NCBI RefSeq assembly: GCF_004209755.1 | Contig: NZ_CP035913.1 | Coordinates: 3,844,001-3,908,000, forward strand | Length of the DNA stretch: 64,000 nucleotides | From: Pseudoduganella lutea | GTDB taxonomy: Bacteria > Pseudomonadota > Gammaproteobacteria > Burkholderiales > Burkholderiaceae_D | Reading direction: 5' to 3' | Shown here: one piece after another, positions 25,971 to 34,856 of the stretch | How the letters are laid out: each line of letters opens with the position of its first letter | Position numbering within the stretch: the first letter of the stretch is position 1 | Program-made: the position numbers and the translations under genes | Notes under the pieces: generated by a model | The model's input: the letters and a program-made list of their open reading frames with translations, nothing else | The model's database searches: none | Told to the model about the DNA's origin: nothing

Positions 25971-25993
25971 AAAGTATCGGAAAACGATACTTT
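25971..25993. promoter_or_regulatory. Candidate operator of the XRE-type regulator
   Basis: AAAGTATCG (25971-25979) and CGATACTTT (25985-25993), perfect 9-base arms with a 5-base spacer, 13 bases before the regulator start codon. Position and symmetry fit autoregulation, possibly with control of the divergent three-gene unit. Confidence 0.5.
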
Positions 25994-26006
25994 TCAAGGG
26001 AAACTC

Positions 26007-26861
26007 ATGACAAGCAGCGTGATGCTGGTCAACGGCCTGAAACGCGAACTGAAGGCGCGCGGCGTGACCTACGCGGAGCTGGCGCGGCGCATCGGCATGT
26101 CCGAGGCCAGCGTGAAGCGCATGTTCGCGCAGCGCAGCCTGACCTTGCAGCGGCTGGACGAGATCCTGGCTGCCGCCGGCATCGACCTGCTCGACCTCAC
26201 GCGCTCGGCGCTGGACGCGCCGAAGCTGGTGGCCCAGCTGACCCACGCGCAGGAAGAGGAACTGATCGGCGACCCGAAGCTGCTGCTGGTCGCCGTGGCC
26301 GCGCTCAATGGCTTGCCGGTCGACGAAATCGTGGCCACGTTCACGCTGACGGAGGCGCAAACGGTGAAGTACCTGCTGCGGCTCGACAGGATCGGTTTCC
26401 TGGTACTCAAGCCGAACAACCGGGTCAAGCTGCTGGTGGCGCGCACGTTCGACTGGATCCCGAACGGCCCGATCCAGACCTGGTTCCGGCGCGAGGCGGC
26501 CGGCGATTACCTCGATGCGCGCTTCGATGGCGAAGGCGAGGCGTTGCGGCTGGTGAGCGTGATGCTGTCGCCGGCATCCACCGGCGCACTGCTGGCGCGG
26601 CTGCGCCAGGTGGCGGACGACTTTTCGCAGCAGCACCAGGCCGATGCCCGGCTGCCCTATGCGGAGCGGCAGTCGGTCACGTTCCTGCTGGCCGCGCGGC
26701 CGTGGATGCCGGAAGCCTTCGCCGCGCTCCAGCGGGGCAGGGAATCTGTCGTGGAAACTGCCGGCGAATTTTCCAGCACTCTTACCGGCGCAGCGCCTGC
26801 AGCACCGGCTGCAGCACCGCGGCGCCGAGCTTCATCGAGCGGGCGCCGTTCCAGCCGTTGA
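26007..26861 (+). CDS. XRE-type helix-turn-helix regulator
   Basis: A 284-residue regulator. The N-terminal helix-turn-helix reads LKARGVTYAELARRIGMSEASVKRMFAQRSLTLQRLDEI in consecutive pieces (about residues 14-52). A larger domain of no recognised family follows, and the Ala/Pro/Arg/Ser-rich tail looks unstructured. AAGGGAAA precedes the ATG at 26007, and the dyad at 25971-25993 lies directly upstream. The last 80 bases overlap the 3' end of the convergent M14 gene. The low-complexity tail is what antisense reading of that gene gives, so the natural stop may once have been earlier. Confidence 0.8.
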   Translation: MTSSVMLVNGLKRELKARGVTYAELARRIGMSEASVKRMFAQRSLTLQRLDEILAAAGIDLLDLTRSALDAPKLVAQLTHAQEEELIGDPKLLLVAVAALNGLPVDEIVATFTLTEAQTVKYLLRLDRIGFLVLKPNNRVKLLVARTFDWIPNGPIQTWFRREAAGDYLDARFDGEGEALRLVSVMLSPASTGALLARLRQVADDFSQQHQADARLPYAERQSVTFLLAARPWMPEAFAALQRGRESVVETAGEFSSTLTGAAPAAPAAAPRRRASSSGRRSSR

Positions 26862-27906
26862 CCGGGTCCGGATCGTTGGCGTTGTCCTTGAACGGTAGTT
26901 CCAGCGTCAGCGACAGGCAGCCGAACAGGTGGGTGATATGGGGTGAACCCATCGTCAGCACTTCCGGCGTGAATGGCGCGTCCGCGTAGCCGAACTCGCT
27001 CTGGAAGTCGGGGCTGGCGACCTTGAAGTCGGCGATGAAGGCATCCTGCGCGGCCTTCTGTTCGGGCGTGAAGTTTTCCAGCGAATCGCTGCCGGCCACG
27101 AACACGTAAGGCAGACCTTCGTCGCCATGCACGTCCAGGAACAGGTCGCAGCCCGTTTCCTGCATCGCTTCCTTCACGAGGTAGACCTCGGGGCTGCGCT
27201 CCATCGTCGGCGTGTTCCATTCGCGGTTCAGGTTCGCGCCGGCCGCGTTCGTGCGCAGGTTGCCGCGCACGGAGCCGTCCGGGTTCATGTTCGGCACCAC
27301 GTAGAACACGGCTTCCTTCAGGCACTGGCTGGCGAACGGATCGGCCGGGTCGAGCAGCGCCTCGACCATGCCTTCGACGAACCACTCGGCCATCGTTTCG
27401 CCCGGGTGCTGGCGCGCGATGACCCACACCTTCTTCGGCGCATCCGGGTCGCCGATGACCAGCATGTTCAGGTCGCGGCCATCCACGGTGGAACCCAGGT
27501 CGACCAGCTCGGCCAGCGGCGACAGCTGGGCATTGTCCAGCAGCGACAGGTGGCGTTCCCACGAATACGGCTCGAAGTAGGCGTAATACACGCTGTCGTA
27601 CTCCGGCGCGTGCTCGATCGTCATCACTTCGCCATCGAAGCTGGTGGGCACGCGGAACCATGTATCGCGATCGTAGCTGGCCACGGCCTGGTAATCCTTC
27701 CAGCCATCGGGGTAGGCGGCCTTGCCGGCGTTCAGGAAGCGGATCGTGAGCGGCATGCCGCTTGCGCCCTGCACGCGGAAATAAAACCACTGGGTGATGT
27801 CGGCATGGGAATCCTTGCGGATGTTCAGGTCGATATCGCCAACGCTGGTGGCGCTGACGAAATCGATGGCGCCAGCGTCGAACTGGCTGCTGATCTTGAT
27901 AGACAT
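26782..27906 (-). CDS. M14-family zinc carboxypeptidase (cytosolic carboxypeptidase-like)
   Basis: A 374-residue metallocarboxypeptidase of the M14 group resembling cytosolic carboxypeptidases. An N-terminal beta-sandwich domain (about residues 1-120, with FYFRVQGASG and RDTWFRVPTSFDG) precedes the catalytic domain. Zinc ligands are H167 and E170 in RQHPGETMAEW and the His in FLDVHGDEGLP. The general base Glu is in SLTLELPFK, and NMNPDGSVRGNLRTNAAGANLNREW is the substrate-binding region. No signal peptide, so cytoplasmic. Related enzymes trim C-terminal residues; the bacterial substrate is not known. It converges with, and overlaps by 80 bases, the regulator gene. Confidence 0.9.
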   Translation of the reverse strand: MSIKISSQFDAGAIDFVSATSVGDIDLNIRKDSHADITQWFYFRVQGASGMPLTIRFLNAGKAAYPDGWKDYQAVASYDRDTWFRVPTSFDGEVMTIEHAPEYDSVYYAYFEPYSWERHLSLLDNAQLSPLAELVDLGSTVDGRDLNMLVIGDPDAPKKVWVIARQHPGETMAEWFVEGMVEALLDPADPFASQCLKEAVFYVVPNMNPDGSVRGNLRTNAAGANLNREWNTPTMERSPEVYLVKEAMQETGCDLFLDVHGDEGLPYVFVAGSDSLENFTPEQKAAQDAFIADFKVASPDFQSEFGYADAPFTPEVLTMGSPHITHLFGCLSLTLELPFKDNANDPDPVNGWNGARSMKLGAAVLQPVLQALRR

Positions 27907-28022
27907 TGTGTGTCCCTGTTATGGATTGGAGCGCCGTGGCGCGAGGTCGCCATGATAACGGCTTTGCCCGGGGCTCGTCACCGAACGGCTACAATGCCTC
28001 ATCCATTCCTAGGAGACCGACG

Positions 28023-29108
28023 ATGCAGCGCCGTTCCTTCCTCACCCGCTCCGCCGCCGCGGCGGGCACCGCCACCGTGGCCGCGCCGGCCTTCGCGCAG
28101 GCCCAGCCAGCCGTCAGCTGGCGGCTGGCCTCGAGTTTTCCCAAGACGCTCGACACGATCTACGGCTCGGCCGACGGTTTCGTGAAACGGGTGGCCCAGC
28201 TCACCAACGACAAGTTCCAGATCCGCCAGTTCGCCGCCGGCGAAATCGTGCCCGGCCTGCAGGTGATGGACGCCGTGCAGGCCGGCACCGTGGAGATCGG
28301 CCACACGCCGGCCTACTACTATTTCGGCAAGGACCCCACGTTCGCCTTCGACTGCGCGGTGCCGTTCGGCCTCACGTCGCGCCAGCAGACAGCCTGGTTC
28401 GACCAGGGCGGCGGCCGCGAACTGCTGCGCGAGTTCTACCGCGGCTATGGCATCGTCAACTTCATGGGCGGGAATACCGGCGTGCAGATGGGCGGCTGGT
28501 ACCGCAAGGAGATCCGCTCGGTGGCCGACCTGAAGGGCCTCAAGATGCGCGTGGCCGGCTTCGCGGGCCGCGTGATGGAGCGCATGGGCGTGGTGCCGCA
28601 GCAGATCCCCGCCGGCGACGTGTATGCCGCGCTGGAAAAGGGCACGATCGACGCGGCCGAATGGGTGGGGCCCTACGACGATGAAAAGCTGGGCCTCGTG
28701 CGCGTGGCGCCCCATTACTATTCGCCGGGCTGGTGGGAAACGGGCCCGCAGCTGTCGTTTTACGTGAACAGCAAGCACTGGGACAAGCTGCCGAAGCAGT
28801 ACCAGGCCGCGCTCGAGGCGGCAACGTACGAATGCCACGTGCGCATGCAGGCCGACTACGATGCGAAGAACCCCGGCGCGCTGGCCCGGCTGCTGAAGAA
28901 CGGCGCCAAGCTGCACAATTTCAGCAAGGACGTGATGGATGCCGCCTACAGGCAATCCACGGCCGTGATGGAAGAGGAAGCGGCGAAGAACGCGAAGTTC
29001 AGGAAGATCTACGAGCCCTGGAAGCGGTTCCGGCATGACCAGAACCAGTGGGCTTCGGTGGCCGAGGCGGCCATGCAGAATTACCTGATCGCGGCAGGGC
29101 GGCGCTGA
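28023..29108 (+). CDS. TRAP transporter solute-binding protein (DctP family), copy 2
   Basis: A 361-residue paralogue of the protein at 18855, with the same architecture: twin-arginine signal MQRRSFLTRSAAAAG, carboxylate-binding Arg in KMRVAGFAGRVMERMGV, then DVYAALEKGTIDAAEWVGPYDD. Substitutions at the pocket edge (for example WWETGPQ for WWEPSAS) may shift specificity. It has no adjacent permease genes. AGGAGA precedes the ATG; a TACAAT box at 27990-27995 may be its -10. It converges on the DUF1176 gene with 14 bases between stops. Confidence 0.92.
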   Translation: MQRRSFLTRSAAAAGTATVAAPAFAQAQPAVSWRLASSFPKTLDTIYGSADGFVKRVAQLTNDKFQIRQFAAGEIVPGLQVMDAVQAGTVEIGHTPAYYYFGKDPTFAFDCAVPFGLTSRQQTAWFDQGGGRELLREFYRGYGIVNFMGGNTGVQMGGWYRKEIRSVADLKGLKMRVAGFAGRVMERMGVVPQQIPAGDVYAALEKGTIDAAEWVGPYDDEKLGLVRVAPHYYSPGWWETGPQLSFYVNSKHWDKLPKQYQAALEAATYECHVRMQADYDAKNPGALARLLKNGAKLHNFSKDVMDAAYRQSTAVMEEEAAKNAKFRKIYEPWKRFRHDQNQWASVAEAAMQNYLIAAGRR

Positions 29109-29122
29109 GCGGTGCTTGGTGA

Positions 29123-30142
29123 TCAGCGCGGGCGGCGCATCACCTTCGCGACATGGGTCGGCAGGTCCCATGTGCCGTCGAGTCCCACCGGCTGGCATAT
29201 GCCCGTGTCGGAGACGAGCGTCGGCACGAAACGGTTGCCATCCCACACCCACTCCCTGGTTTCCCGGCAACTGCCCATGCCGTGGCCGGCGGAGATCTTG
29301 CCGGCTTCATGATCGCTGCCGTCGGTCGTCACCAGCACCGGCTTGAACGGCGCAGTGTTATTGGCGACCCAGTAGGCAGTGCCTGTGCCTGCGGCGCCGG
29401 CCCAGCATTGGCCGTAGACCAGCAGCCTGGCGGTCGTGAGCCGCCGTATCGACAGGTCGTCCGGCACCAGGGCTTCGCAGTCGCCTTCGCCAAGCGTGCC
29501 GCGCAGCTCGCGCAACAGCGCGGCTCGGGCAGCCGGCGGCAGGTTCACCTCGGCATTCCCGGCCGGTGCCGCCAGTACCTCGGGCATCGGCGGTGCTGCC
29601 GGCACGCTGTTCTCGGCCCGGGCGCCCTTGCGCAGCAACGCGCCCGGGGTGCCGAGGCGGCCCTGGAATTCATCCATCTTCAGCAGCACGGCGGCCGCAC
29701 CGGCGCCGGACAGCGCCCATGCACGCGCGCCATCACGCCATTGCACGGCCCCGGTGCCGGCAACCGTCGCCACCAGGGCCTGTATCTGCGCGGGGGAGAG
29801 CTCGCCTGTCAGGTATTCGCTGCCGATCGCTACGTGGCCCAGCGCGCGGCCGTCGACATGCATCGTCACGCCCGTTTTCGGCACCCATTCCTTTTCATCG
29901 CGGATGCCGAGCCTCAGCGTTGCCTTCACGGGCTGGCCCGGCCCGGCCGCGCGTTCCAGCACCACGGAAACCTCCGGCGTATCGTCATCCTCGCCACGAT
30001 GATGGTAGCCGGCGGCGCGGCAGGTGCGCGTGTTGTCGCAGGCAATTTCCCAATCGTGATGGGCGAAATGGAAGCCGGCCGGCGCACCGGCAAAGGCGGC
30101 GAGGGCGCAGGCGCCGAGCAGCGCGGTGACAAGGATCTTCAT
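29123..30142 (-). CDS. DUF1176 family exported protein, copy 1
   Basis: A 339-residue exported protein of the DUF1176 family (unknown function). Signal peptide MKILVTALLGACALAAFAGA is followed by the family opening HHDWEIACDNTRTCRAAGYH, with two Cys likely disulfide-bonded. GALLRKGARAENSVPAAPPMP and the C-terminal GMGSCRETREWVWDGNRFVPT, then ICQP, supply another Cys pair. It is divergent from a second DUF1176 gene at 30284, 141 bases away. The ATG at 30142 starts the signal peptide; the longer frame to 30199 was rejected. Confidence 0.8.
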   Translation of the reverse strand: MKILVTALLGACALAAFAGAPAGFHFAHHDWEIACDNTRTCRAAGYHHRGEDDDTPEVSVVLERAAGPGQPVKATLRLGIRDEKEWVPKTGVTMHVDGRALGHVAIGSEYLTGELSPAQIQALVATVAGTGAVQWRDGARAWALSGAGAAAVLLKMDEFQGRLGTPGALLRKGARAENSVPAAPPMPEVLAAPAGNAEVNLPPAARAALLRELRGTLGEGDCEALVPDDLSIRRLTTARLLVYGQCWAGAAGTGTAYWVANNTAPFKPVLVTTDGSDHEAGKISAGHGMGSCRETREWVWDGNRFVPTLVSDTGICQPVGLDGTWDLPTHVAKVMRRPR

Positions 30143-30283
30143 GCCGTGACGATAACAAAATCCTGCGCTCGCCGCAGCGCAAGAAGTGGCTTCAAGCATG
30201 CCGAGCCGGCGGCTGCGCTATAGTGCGAGCCACATCGAATTACCAATCAACTGTCACCGATCAACCGTGAACCAAGTGACCCG

Positions 30284-31267
30284 ATGACGATGCCTGCCCT
30301 GCTTCGATATGCCTCCCTCGCCGCAGCCCTGTCGGCACCACTCCTCTGCGCCGCGCAGGAATACGAAGACTGGACCGTGCAGTGCGATAACGTCAACCAC
30401 TGCGAGGCGGTCGGTTACGGACCGGATCGCGAGACCGCGCGATGGCTTGCCGTGCAACTGGTGCGCGATGCGGGGCCGGGGACAGCGGTGCGGGCCAGGA
30501 TCGTCCTCGCCGAAGACGGGCCTGCAAAGCCCGTCGACCTCACCCTGACGTTGGACAGGCACCCGCCAGCCACGTTTCGCGCAAACCAGCCGCTGCCGCG
30601 GGCAGCGGCACAGGTGCTGCTGGACAGGATGATCGACGGCAGGGAAGGACAGGCCAGCGACGGCCAGCAGCAATGGCCCCTGCCGCTCGCGGGTATGAAG
30701 GCGGCGCTGTTGCGGATGGATGTCCTGCAAGGGCGGATCGGCACTCCCGGCGCACTGGTACGGCGCGGCAGCCGTGCGGAATCTTCCGTTCCGCCAGCGC
30801 CGGCCATGCCGGTGCTGCGCGCGGTGCAGCCCGCGAAGCGGATCAACGATCGCGTCATCGAGGCGGCATTGCTCGCGGAGATCGGCCCGCCGCAGGAAGA
30901 ATGGATCGACCGCCATGACCTGTATCGCCTCTCGAATGGCCGGCTGCTGTTCCTGTTCGAATCGAGCCGCGGCCCGACGGCGAGTTTCTACGAAGCCTGG
31001 CTCGCCAACGGGCGGCCTCCGTACCGGCCGCGCCGGCTCGAACTTCCCACCAACGGCTTGCCGGCCGATGTCCTCGTCAACGCCGATTTCGATGGCCAGG
31101 TGCTGGCTTCCTACAGCGGGCGCACCCTGGCCGATTGCGGCCATGCCACCAGGTGGCTGTGGACGGGTGAGAAATTCGAGTTGCTGGCGATGAGCCATGC
31201 CGATCACTGCCGCGGCATGCTGGACCTGATCGACCACCGCAAGTGGGTGGGGCGCAAGGTTCCCTAG
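30284..31267 (+). CDS. DUF1176 family exported protein, copy 2
   Basis: A 327-residue paralogue of the divergent neighbour. Signal peptide MTMPALLRYASLAAALSAPLLCAA is followed by YEDWTVQCDNVNHCEAVGYG, a block matching the first copy. GALVRRGSRAESSVPPAPAMP and DCGHATRWLWTGEKFELLAM, with HADHCRG, match its other blocks, so the cysteine pairs are conserved. A second ATG two codons in is an alternative start. Function unknown. A TATAGT box at 30219-30224 may be its -10. Confidence 0.8.
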   Translation: MTMPALLRYASLAAALSAPLLCAAQEYEDWTVQCDNVNHCEAVGYGPDRETARWLAVQLVRDAGPGTAVRARIVLAEDGPAKPVDLTLTLDRHPPATFRANQPLPRAAAQVLLDRMIDGREGQASDGQQQWPLPLAGMKAALLRMDVLQGRIGTPGALVRRGSRAESSVPPAPAMPVLRAVQPAKRINDRVIEAALLAEIGPPQEEWIDRHDLYRLSNGRLLFLFESSRGPTASFYEAWLANGRPPYRPRRLELPTNGLPADVLVNADFDGQVLASYSGRTLADCGHATRWLWTGEKFELLAMSHADHCRGMLDLIDHRKWVGRKVP

Positions 31268-31309
31268 CTCCGGCGGAGCCAGGCTGACACAGGCGCCAGC
31301 GCACGGATT

Positions 31310-32602
31310 TCATGCCACCGCCGCGACGCCGCGCTTGCGGTGATGCGGTTGCAGGAACGGGGTCGTTGCCACCATGATGCCGATGACGGCCACGAGCAGC
31401 CACAGCGAGGAAGCGAAGTCGCCGCTGGCATCGCGCAACTGGCCCATCGCCAGCGGACCGGTGGCAGCGACCGTGTAGCTGACCAGCATCACGAACGCAT
31501 TCCAGGCGCCCGCTTCCTCCGGCCCCCGCGTATTGTCGAGGGGGAGCGTCATCGACAAGGTGAACGAGCCCCCGGTGCCGAATGCGAGAACCGCCACCGC
31601 CACGAAGGGCGACACCGTCGGTGCGAGCGCGATCGCCAGCATGCCCGCCAGGGCGGTAGCGGCGCCGAGCGCGAGGGGCAGGCGACGGTCTTCGTCGCGG
31701 CTCAGGAAGCCGAACACCGGATTGGCCACCATGAATGCCAGGGTGAACGTCGCCAGCAGCAGCCCGGCATGCGCGGGTGTCCAGCCGGCTTCCACGTACA
31801 TCGGCGCCAGCCAGGAGATGCAGGAATAGAACAGGAAGTTATTGCAGGCGAAGAACAGGGCGATCAGCCATGCCGTCCGGTTGCGAAGGGGCATGCCATG
31901 GCGTTGCGTGGCCGCGCCGGCACCGGCAGGCGCCGGACTGCGTTTCGCGACGAACAGCCAGGCCAGCAGGGCGAACACGCCAGGCAAGGCCCACACGCCC
32001 GAGGCCCAGCGCCACCCGCCGGTGTATGCGGCAATCGTTCCCGTGGCGGCGGCAGACAGCGTGCTGCCCAGGGCCAGTGCGGTGGCATACACGCTCATGA
32101 AGATCGCTACCTGCCGTGGAAAGCCCGCCTTCACGAAGCCCGCGATCAGGACTCCTGCGATGGCGATGCCGGCACCGATGCCGACGGTGGTGGCGAACAG
32201 CATCGCCACTGAGCCGGCAAGCGCGCGTACCAGGCTCGACACGGTGAGCAGCGCCAGGGCCGCGAACATGACACGGTCGCGGCCATAACGCCGCGTCAGC
32301 CAGGGCACCGGCGCTGCGAGCAGCCCCATCAGCAATGTCGGAATCGCCGTCAGCAATGCCGCCTGCGTGTGGGACAGGCCGAATTCCCGGATGATCGATG
32401 GCAGCAGGGGGCCCGTGGACACGATGGCAGGCCGCAGCTCCATTGCCACGAGCACGAGGCAGACGATCGCGGCCACCATCGACAGGGAACCGCCGGCGGG
32501 CGCCGCGGCGGGTTGGTGCGGCATGCCGGCGGTCGAAGCCGTGCCAGCGGCACCGGCCATCGGCAGGGGCGCATGGACGGGGGGAGGCGTTGGGCAAGAC
32601 AT
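31310..32602 (-). CDS. MFS transporter (CynX/NimT-like)
   Basis: A 430-residue major facilitator with 12 predicted helices. The sequence from VCLVLVAMELRPAIVSTGPLL through HTQAALLTAIPTLLMGLLAA resembles the CynX/NimT group, whose members handle cyanate, nitroimidazoles and small organic anions. AGGAGA precedes the ATG at 32602. It is 43 bases downstream of the aldehyde dehydrogenase gene on the same strand and probably under the same TetR operator. The internal stop in that gene could reduce its expression by polarity. Confidence 0.85.
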   Translation of the reverse strand: MSCPTPPPVHAPLPMAGAAGTASTAGMPHQPAAAPAGGSLSMVAAIVCLVLVAMELRPAIVSTGPLLPSIIREFGLSHTQAALLTAIPTLLMGLLAAPVPWLTRRYGRDRVMFAALALLTVSSLVRALAGSVAMLFATTVGIGAGIAIAGVLIAGFVKAGFPRQVAIFMSVYATALALGSTLSAAATGTIAAYTGGWRWASGVWALPGVFALLAWLFVAKRSPAPAGAGAATQRHGMPLRNRTAWLIALFFACNNFLFYSCISWLAPMYVEAGWTPAHAGLLLATFTLAFMVANPVFGFLSRDEDRRLPLALGAATALAGMLAIALAPTVSPFVAVAVLAFGTGGSFTLSMTLPLDNTRGPEEAGAWNAFVMLVSYTVAATGPLAMGQLRDASGDFASSLWLLVAVIGIMVATTPFLQPHHRKRGVAAVA

Positions 32603-32645
32603 GGGGACGTTCTCCTTGCTGGCCCGGGCGGTGCCCGGGCATGTT

Positions 32646-34097
32646 TTATTTATGGATGAGGATGGTCTTCGGATTGGTGAAGAGCTGCCGGCCTTCGTTG
32701 CCGTGCTCGGTACCAAGGCCCGACTGCTTGTGGCCGCCGAACGGGATGTCGACGCCCTGGGTGTGGATCTCGTTGACCCAGACCATGCCGGTTTCCAGCC
32801 GGTTCGCGATGGCGACGGCGGCTTTCGTGTCGCGGCCCCAGACCGAGCCGCCGAGGCCGAACGGGCTGTCGTTGGCGCGCTCGACCACGTCGTCGACATC
32901 ATCATAGGCGATGATCGGCACGATCGGCGCGAACTATTCTTCCCGCACGATCAGCGAGTCTTCCGGCGGGTTGTCGACCACGGTCACGGGAATGAAGTAG
33001 CCGGGGCGGTCGATGTCGACTTCACCGCCCAGCACGACCTTGTAGCCCCTGGCCCTGATATCGTCGAGGATGGCCTTGACCTTCTCGAACTGCATGCGGT
33101 TCTGCACCGGTCCCACCGTCACGTCCGGGTCCAGTCCGTTGCCGAGCTTCTGCCGGCGCGCATAGGCAACGAAGGCGTCGACGAATCGCGCATGGAAGGA
33201 ACGGTGCACGTAAAGCCGTTTGATGCCCACGCACCACTGCCCCGAGTTGCCGACCGCACCCCAGAACAGCTGGGGAACGATCGCTTCCCAATCTGCATCC
33301 GGCATCACGATGGCGGCATCGTTGCCGCCCAGCTCCAGCGTCACGCGCTTCATCGTGCCGGCCGCCGAACGGATCACATGCTTGCCGGTCGCCGTCGACC
33401 CGGTAAAGCTGATCTTGGCGATGTCCGGATGCGCCGTCATGTGCGGCCCCAGTTCGTCATTGCCCGAGACGACCGACAGCACTCCCGGCGGCAGCACCGA
33501 CTGCGCGATCTCGCCGAATCGCAGCGACGTCAACGGGGTGAAAGGGGAAGGCTTGATGACCATGGTGTTGCCGGTGATGAGCGCTGGAGCGACCTTCCAC
33601 AAGGCGAGCAACACGGGGAAGTTCCACGGCGTGATCGCGCCGATGACACCCAGCGGCGTATGGTGCAGTTCGACGACATGGTGGTCCGTCTCCTCGACGA
33701 TCTCCACCGGAATGCGACGCGCGGCGATCTGGCGGATCCAGGCAATCGCCTGGTCGACTTCCGGCTCGGCCATCGACTTGAGCGGCTTGCCCTGTTCCAG
33801 CACGAGCAGGCGCGCCAGTTCGTCGCGGTGCATGGCGAGAGCGTCGGCATAGGCGTCGAGATAGCGCTGGCGTTCGTCATGACCGAGCGCGGACCAGGAC
33901 TTGAACGCGGTCCGGGCGGCGGCGATCGCGTCGTCGAGCTGGCCGATGCTCGCGGCAGGTGCGCGGGCCACCGGCGCGCCCGTGGCTGGATTGATGACGT
34001 CGAATGTGTTTTCCGATGACACCAGCTTGCCGCCGATGCTCAAGTGGTAGGCGCCGTCGAACGGCGTGCGTGGTTGCGTGGCGATTGCGTTGGACAT
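32646..34097 (-). pseudogene. Aldehyde dehydrogenase interrupted by one in-frame TAG
   Basis: Reading frame of 483 codons with a normal aldehyde dehydrogenase from end to end, except for a TAG at codon 388 (32934-32936). Before it lie the NAD-binding region (ITPWNFP, FTGSTATGKH), catalytic Glu E255 in LELGGN and catalytic Cys C289 in NSGQWCVG. After it the same frame continues FAPIVPIIAYDD through GHKQSGLGTEHGNEGRQLF, the conserved C-terminus. Relatives read EEQF at the stop, so one C-to-T change (CAG to TAG) explains it. The truncated 387-residue product would lack the last 95 residues, including part of the active-site floor and the oligomerisation strand. Readthrough or suppression is possible. 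Upstream is a TetR operator (34125-34139). Confidence 0.85.
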
Positions 34098-34124
34098 GAT
34101 ATTCCTTGATGGATGACTATGAAA

Positions 34125-34139
34125 TAGACCGGTCGTCTA
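34125..34139. promoter_or_regulatory. NemR-like operator 1 (aldehyde dehydrogenase promoter)
   Basis: TAGACCGGTCGTCTA, 27 bases upstream of the aldehyde dehydrogenase ATG. One of four near-identical copies in 2.5 kb. Confidence 0.75.
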
Positions 34140-34189
34140 CTTATCGATCGAAAAAAAAACACTTCAGTAAAAGTGTTCGCACTGCCCGG

Positions 34190-34795
34190 TCAGTGAGGCA
34201 GATGCAGCATCTGGCGCGTAACGGCCATCGCCGAGTCGAATGGCGCGGTGCCGCGCACGATCTTGACCATGACGCTGGCGCCCAGCCACAGCTGGTACAG
34301 GCTTTCGGCCACCTGCCGGGGGCTGTCGCCGATCGTCAGCGAACCCTCGTCGACGCCTTGCTCGAGCGCCGTGGCCAGCCTGGCGATGATCGCCGAGGTG
34401 CCCTGGTTCAGCACCGCGCGCATCGCTTCGGACAGGTCGGCCACTTCCGCGGCAAGCTTGACGGCCAGGCATTTGCCCTGGCAATCCAGGAACGACTGGT
34501 TGGCGCGCCACATGTCGAAGTATTGCAGCAGCCGCTGCGCCATCGTCAGTCCCGGCTGGGCCATCACGGCATCGATCTCCGCCAGGTAGTCGTCGAAGTA
34601 GCTCGACAGCAGAGCCTCGCCGAACGCATCCTTCGATGCGAAGTAGTGATAGAAGGAGCCTTTCGGCACCTTGGCTTCCGTCAGTATTTCATTCAGTCCG
34701 ACAGCCGAAAAGCCCTTGCCGGACATGATGCGCTGTCCCACCGCAAGGATATTGTCGCGGACGTCGGAGGAATCGTTGGTGTGTGCTTTGGCCAT
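34190..34795 (-). CDS. TetR-family regulator, NemR-like
   Basis: A 201-residue TetR repressor. The N-terminal helix-turn-helix spans VGLNEILTEAKVPKGSFYHYFASKDAFGEALL, and the ligand domain contains FLDCQGKCLAVKLAAEVADLSEAMR. C105 and C109 fall where NemR has its reactive cysteine region, so electrophile or oxidant sensing is plausible. The start at 34795 (MAKAHTN) is preferred over a frame open to 34855. A TATAGT -10 (34802-34807) and a TAGACG -35 (34825-34830) are spaced 17 bases, and the -35 lies in an operator copy, so it probably represses itself. Its likely targets are the flanking aldehyde dehydrogenase, MFS and DJ-1 genes. Confidence 0.88.
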   Translation of the reverse strand: MAKAHTNDSSDVRDNILAVGQRIMSGKGFSAVGLNEILTEAKVPKGSFYHYFASKDAFGEALLSSYFDDYLAEIDAVMAQPGLTMAQRLLQYFDMWRANQSFLDCQGKCLAVKLAAEVADLSEAMRAVLNQGTSAIIARLATALEQGVDEGSLTIGDSPRQVAESLYQLWLGASVMVKIVRGTAPFDSAMAVTRQMLHLPH

Positions 34796-34815
34796 GGCTG
34801 CACTATACGTCTCAT

Positions 34816-34830
34816 TAGACCAGTCGTCTA
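34816..34830. promoter_or_regulatory. NemR-like operator 2 (tetR promoter)
   Basis: TAGACCAGTCGTCTA between the alpha/beta hydrolase and tetR genes. On the minus strand its TAGACG half forms a -35 box 17 bases from TATAGT, so bound repressor would block the tetR promoter. Confidence 0.8.
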
Positions 34831-34856
34831 GATTCGGGGCGAAATTTTCCCGCACT

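Noticed and set aside
32646..32921. Separate 91-residue protein from a GTG start
   Set aside because: It is the in-frame C-terminus of the aldehyde dehydrogenase after the TAG, with no ribosome site of its own.
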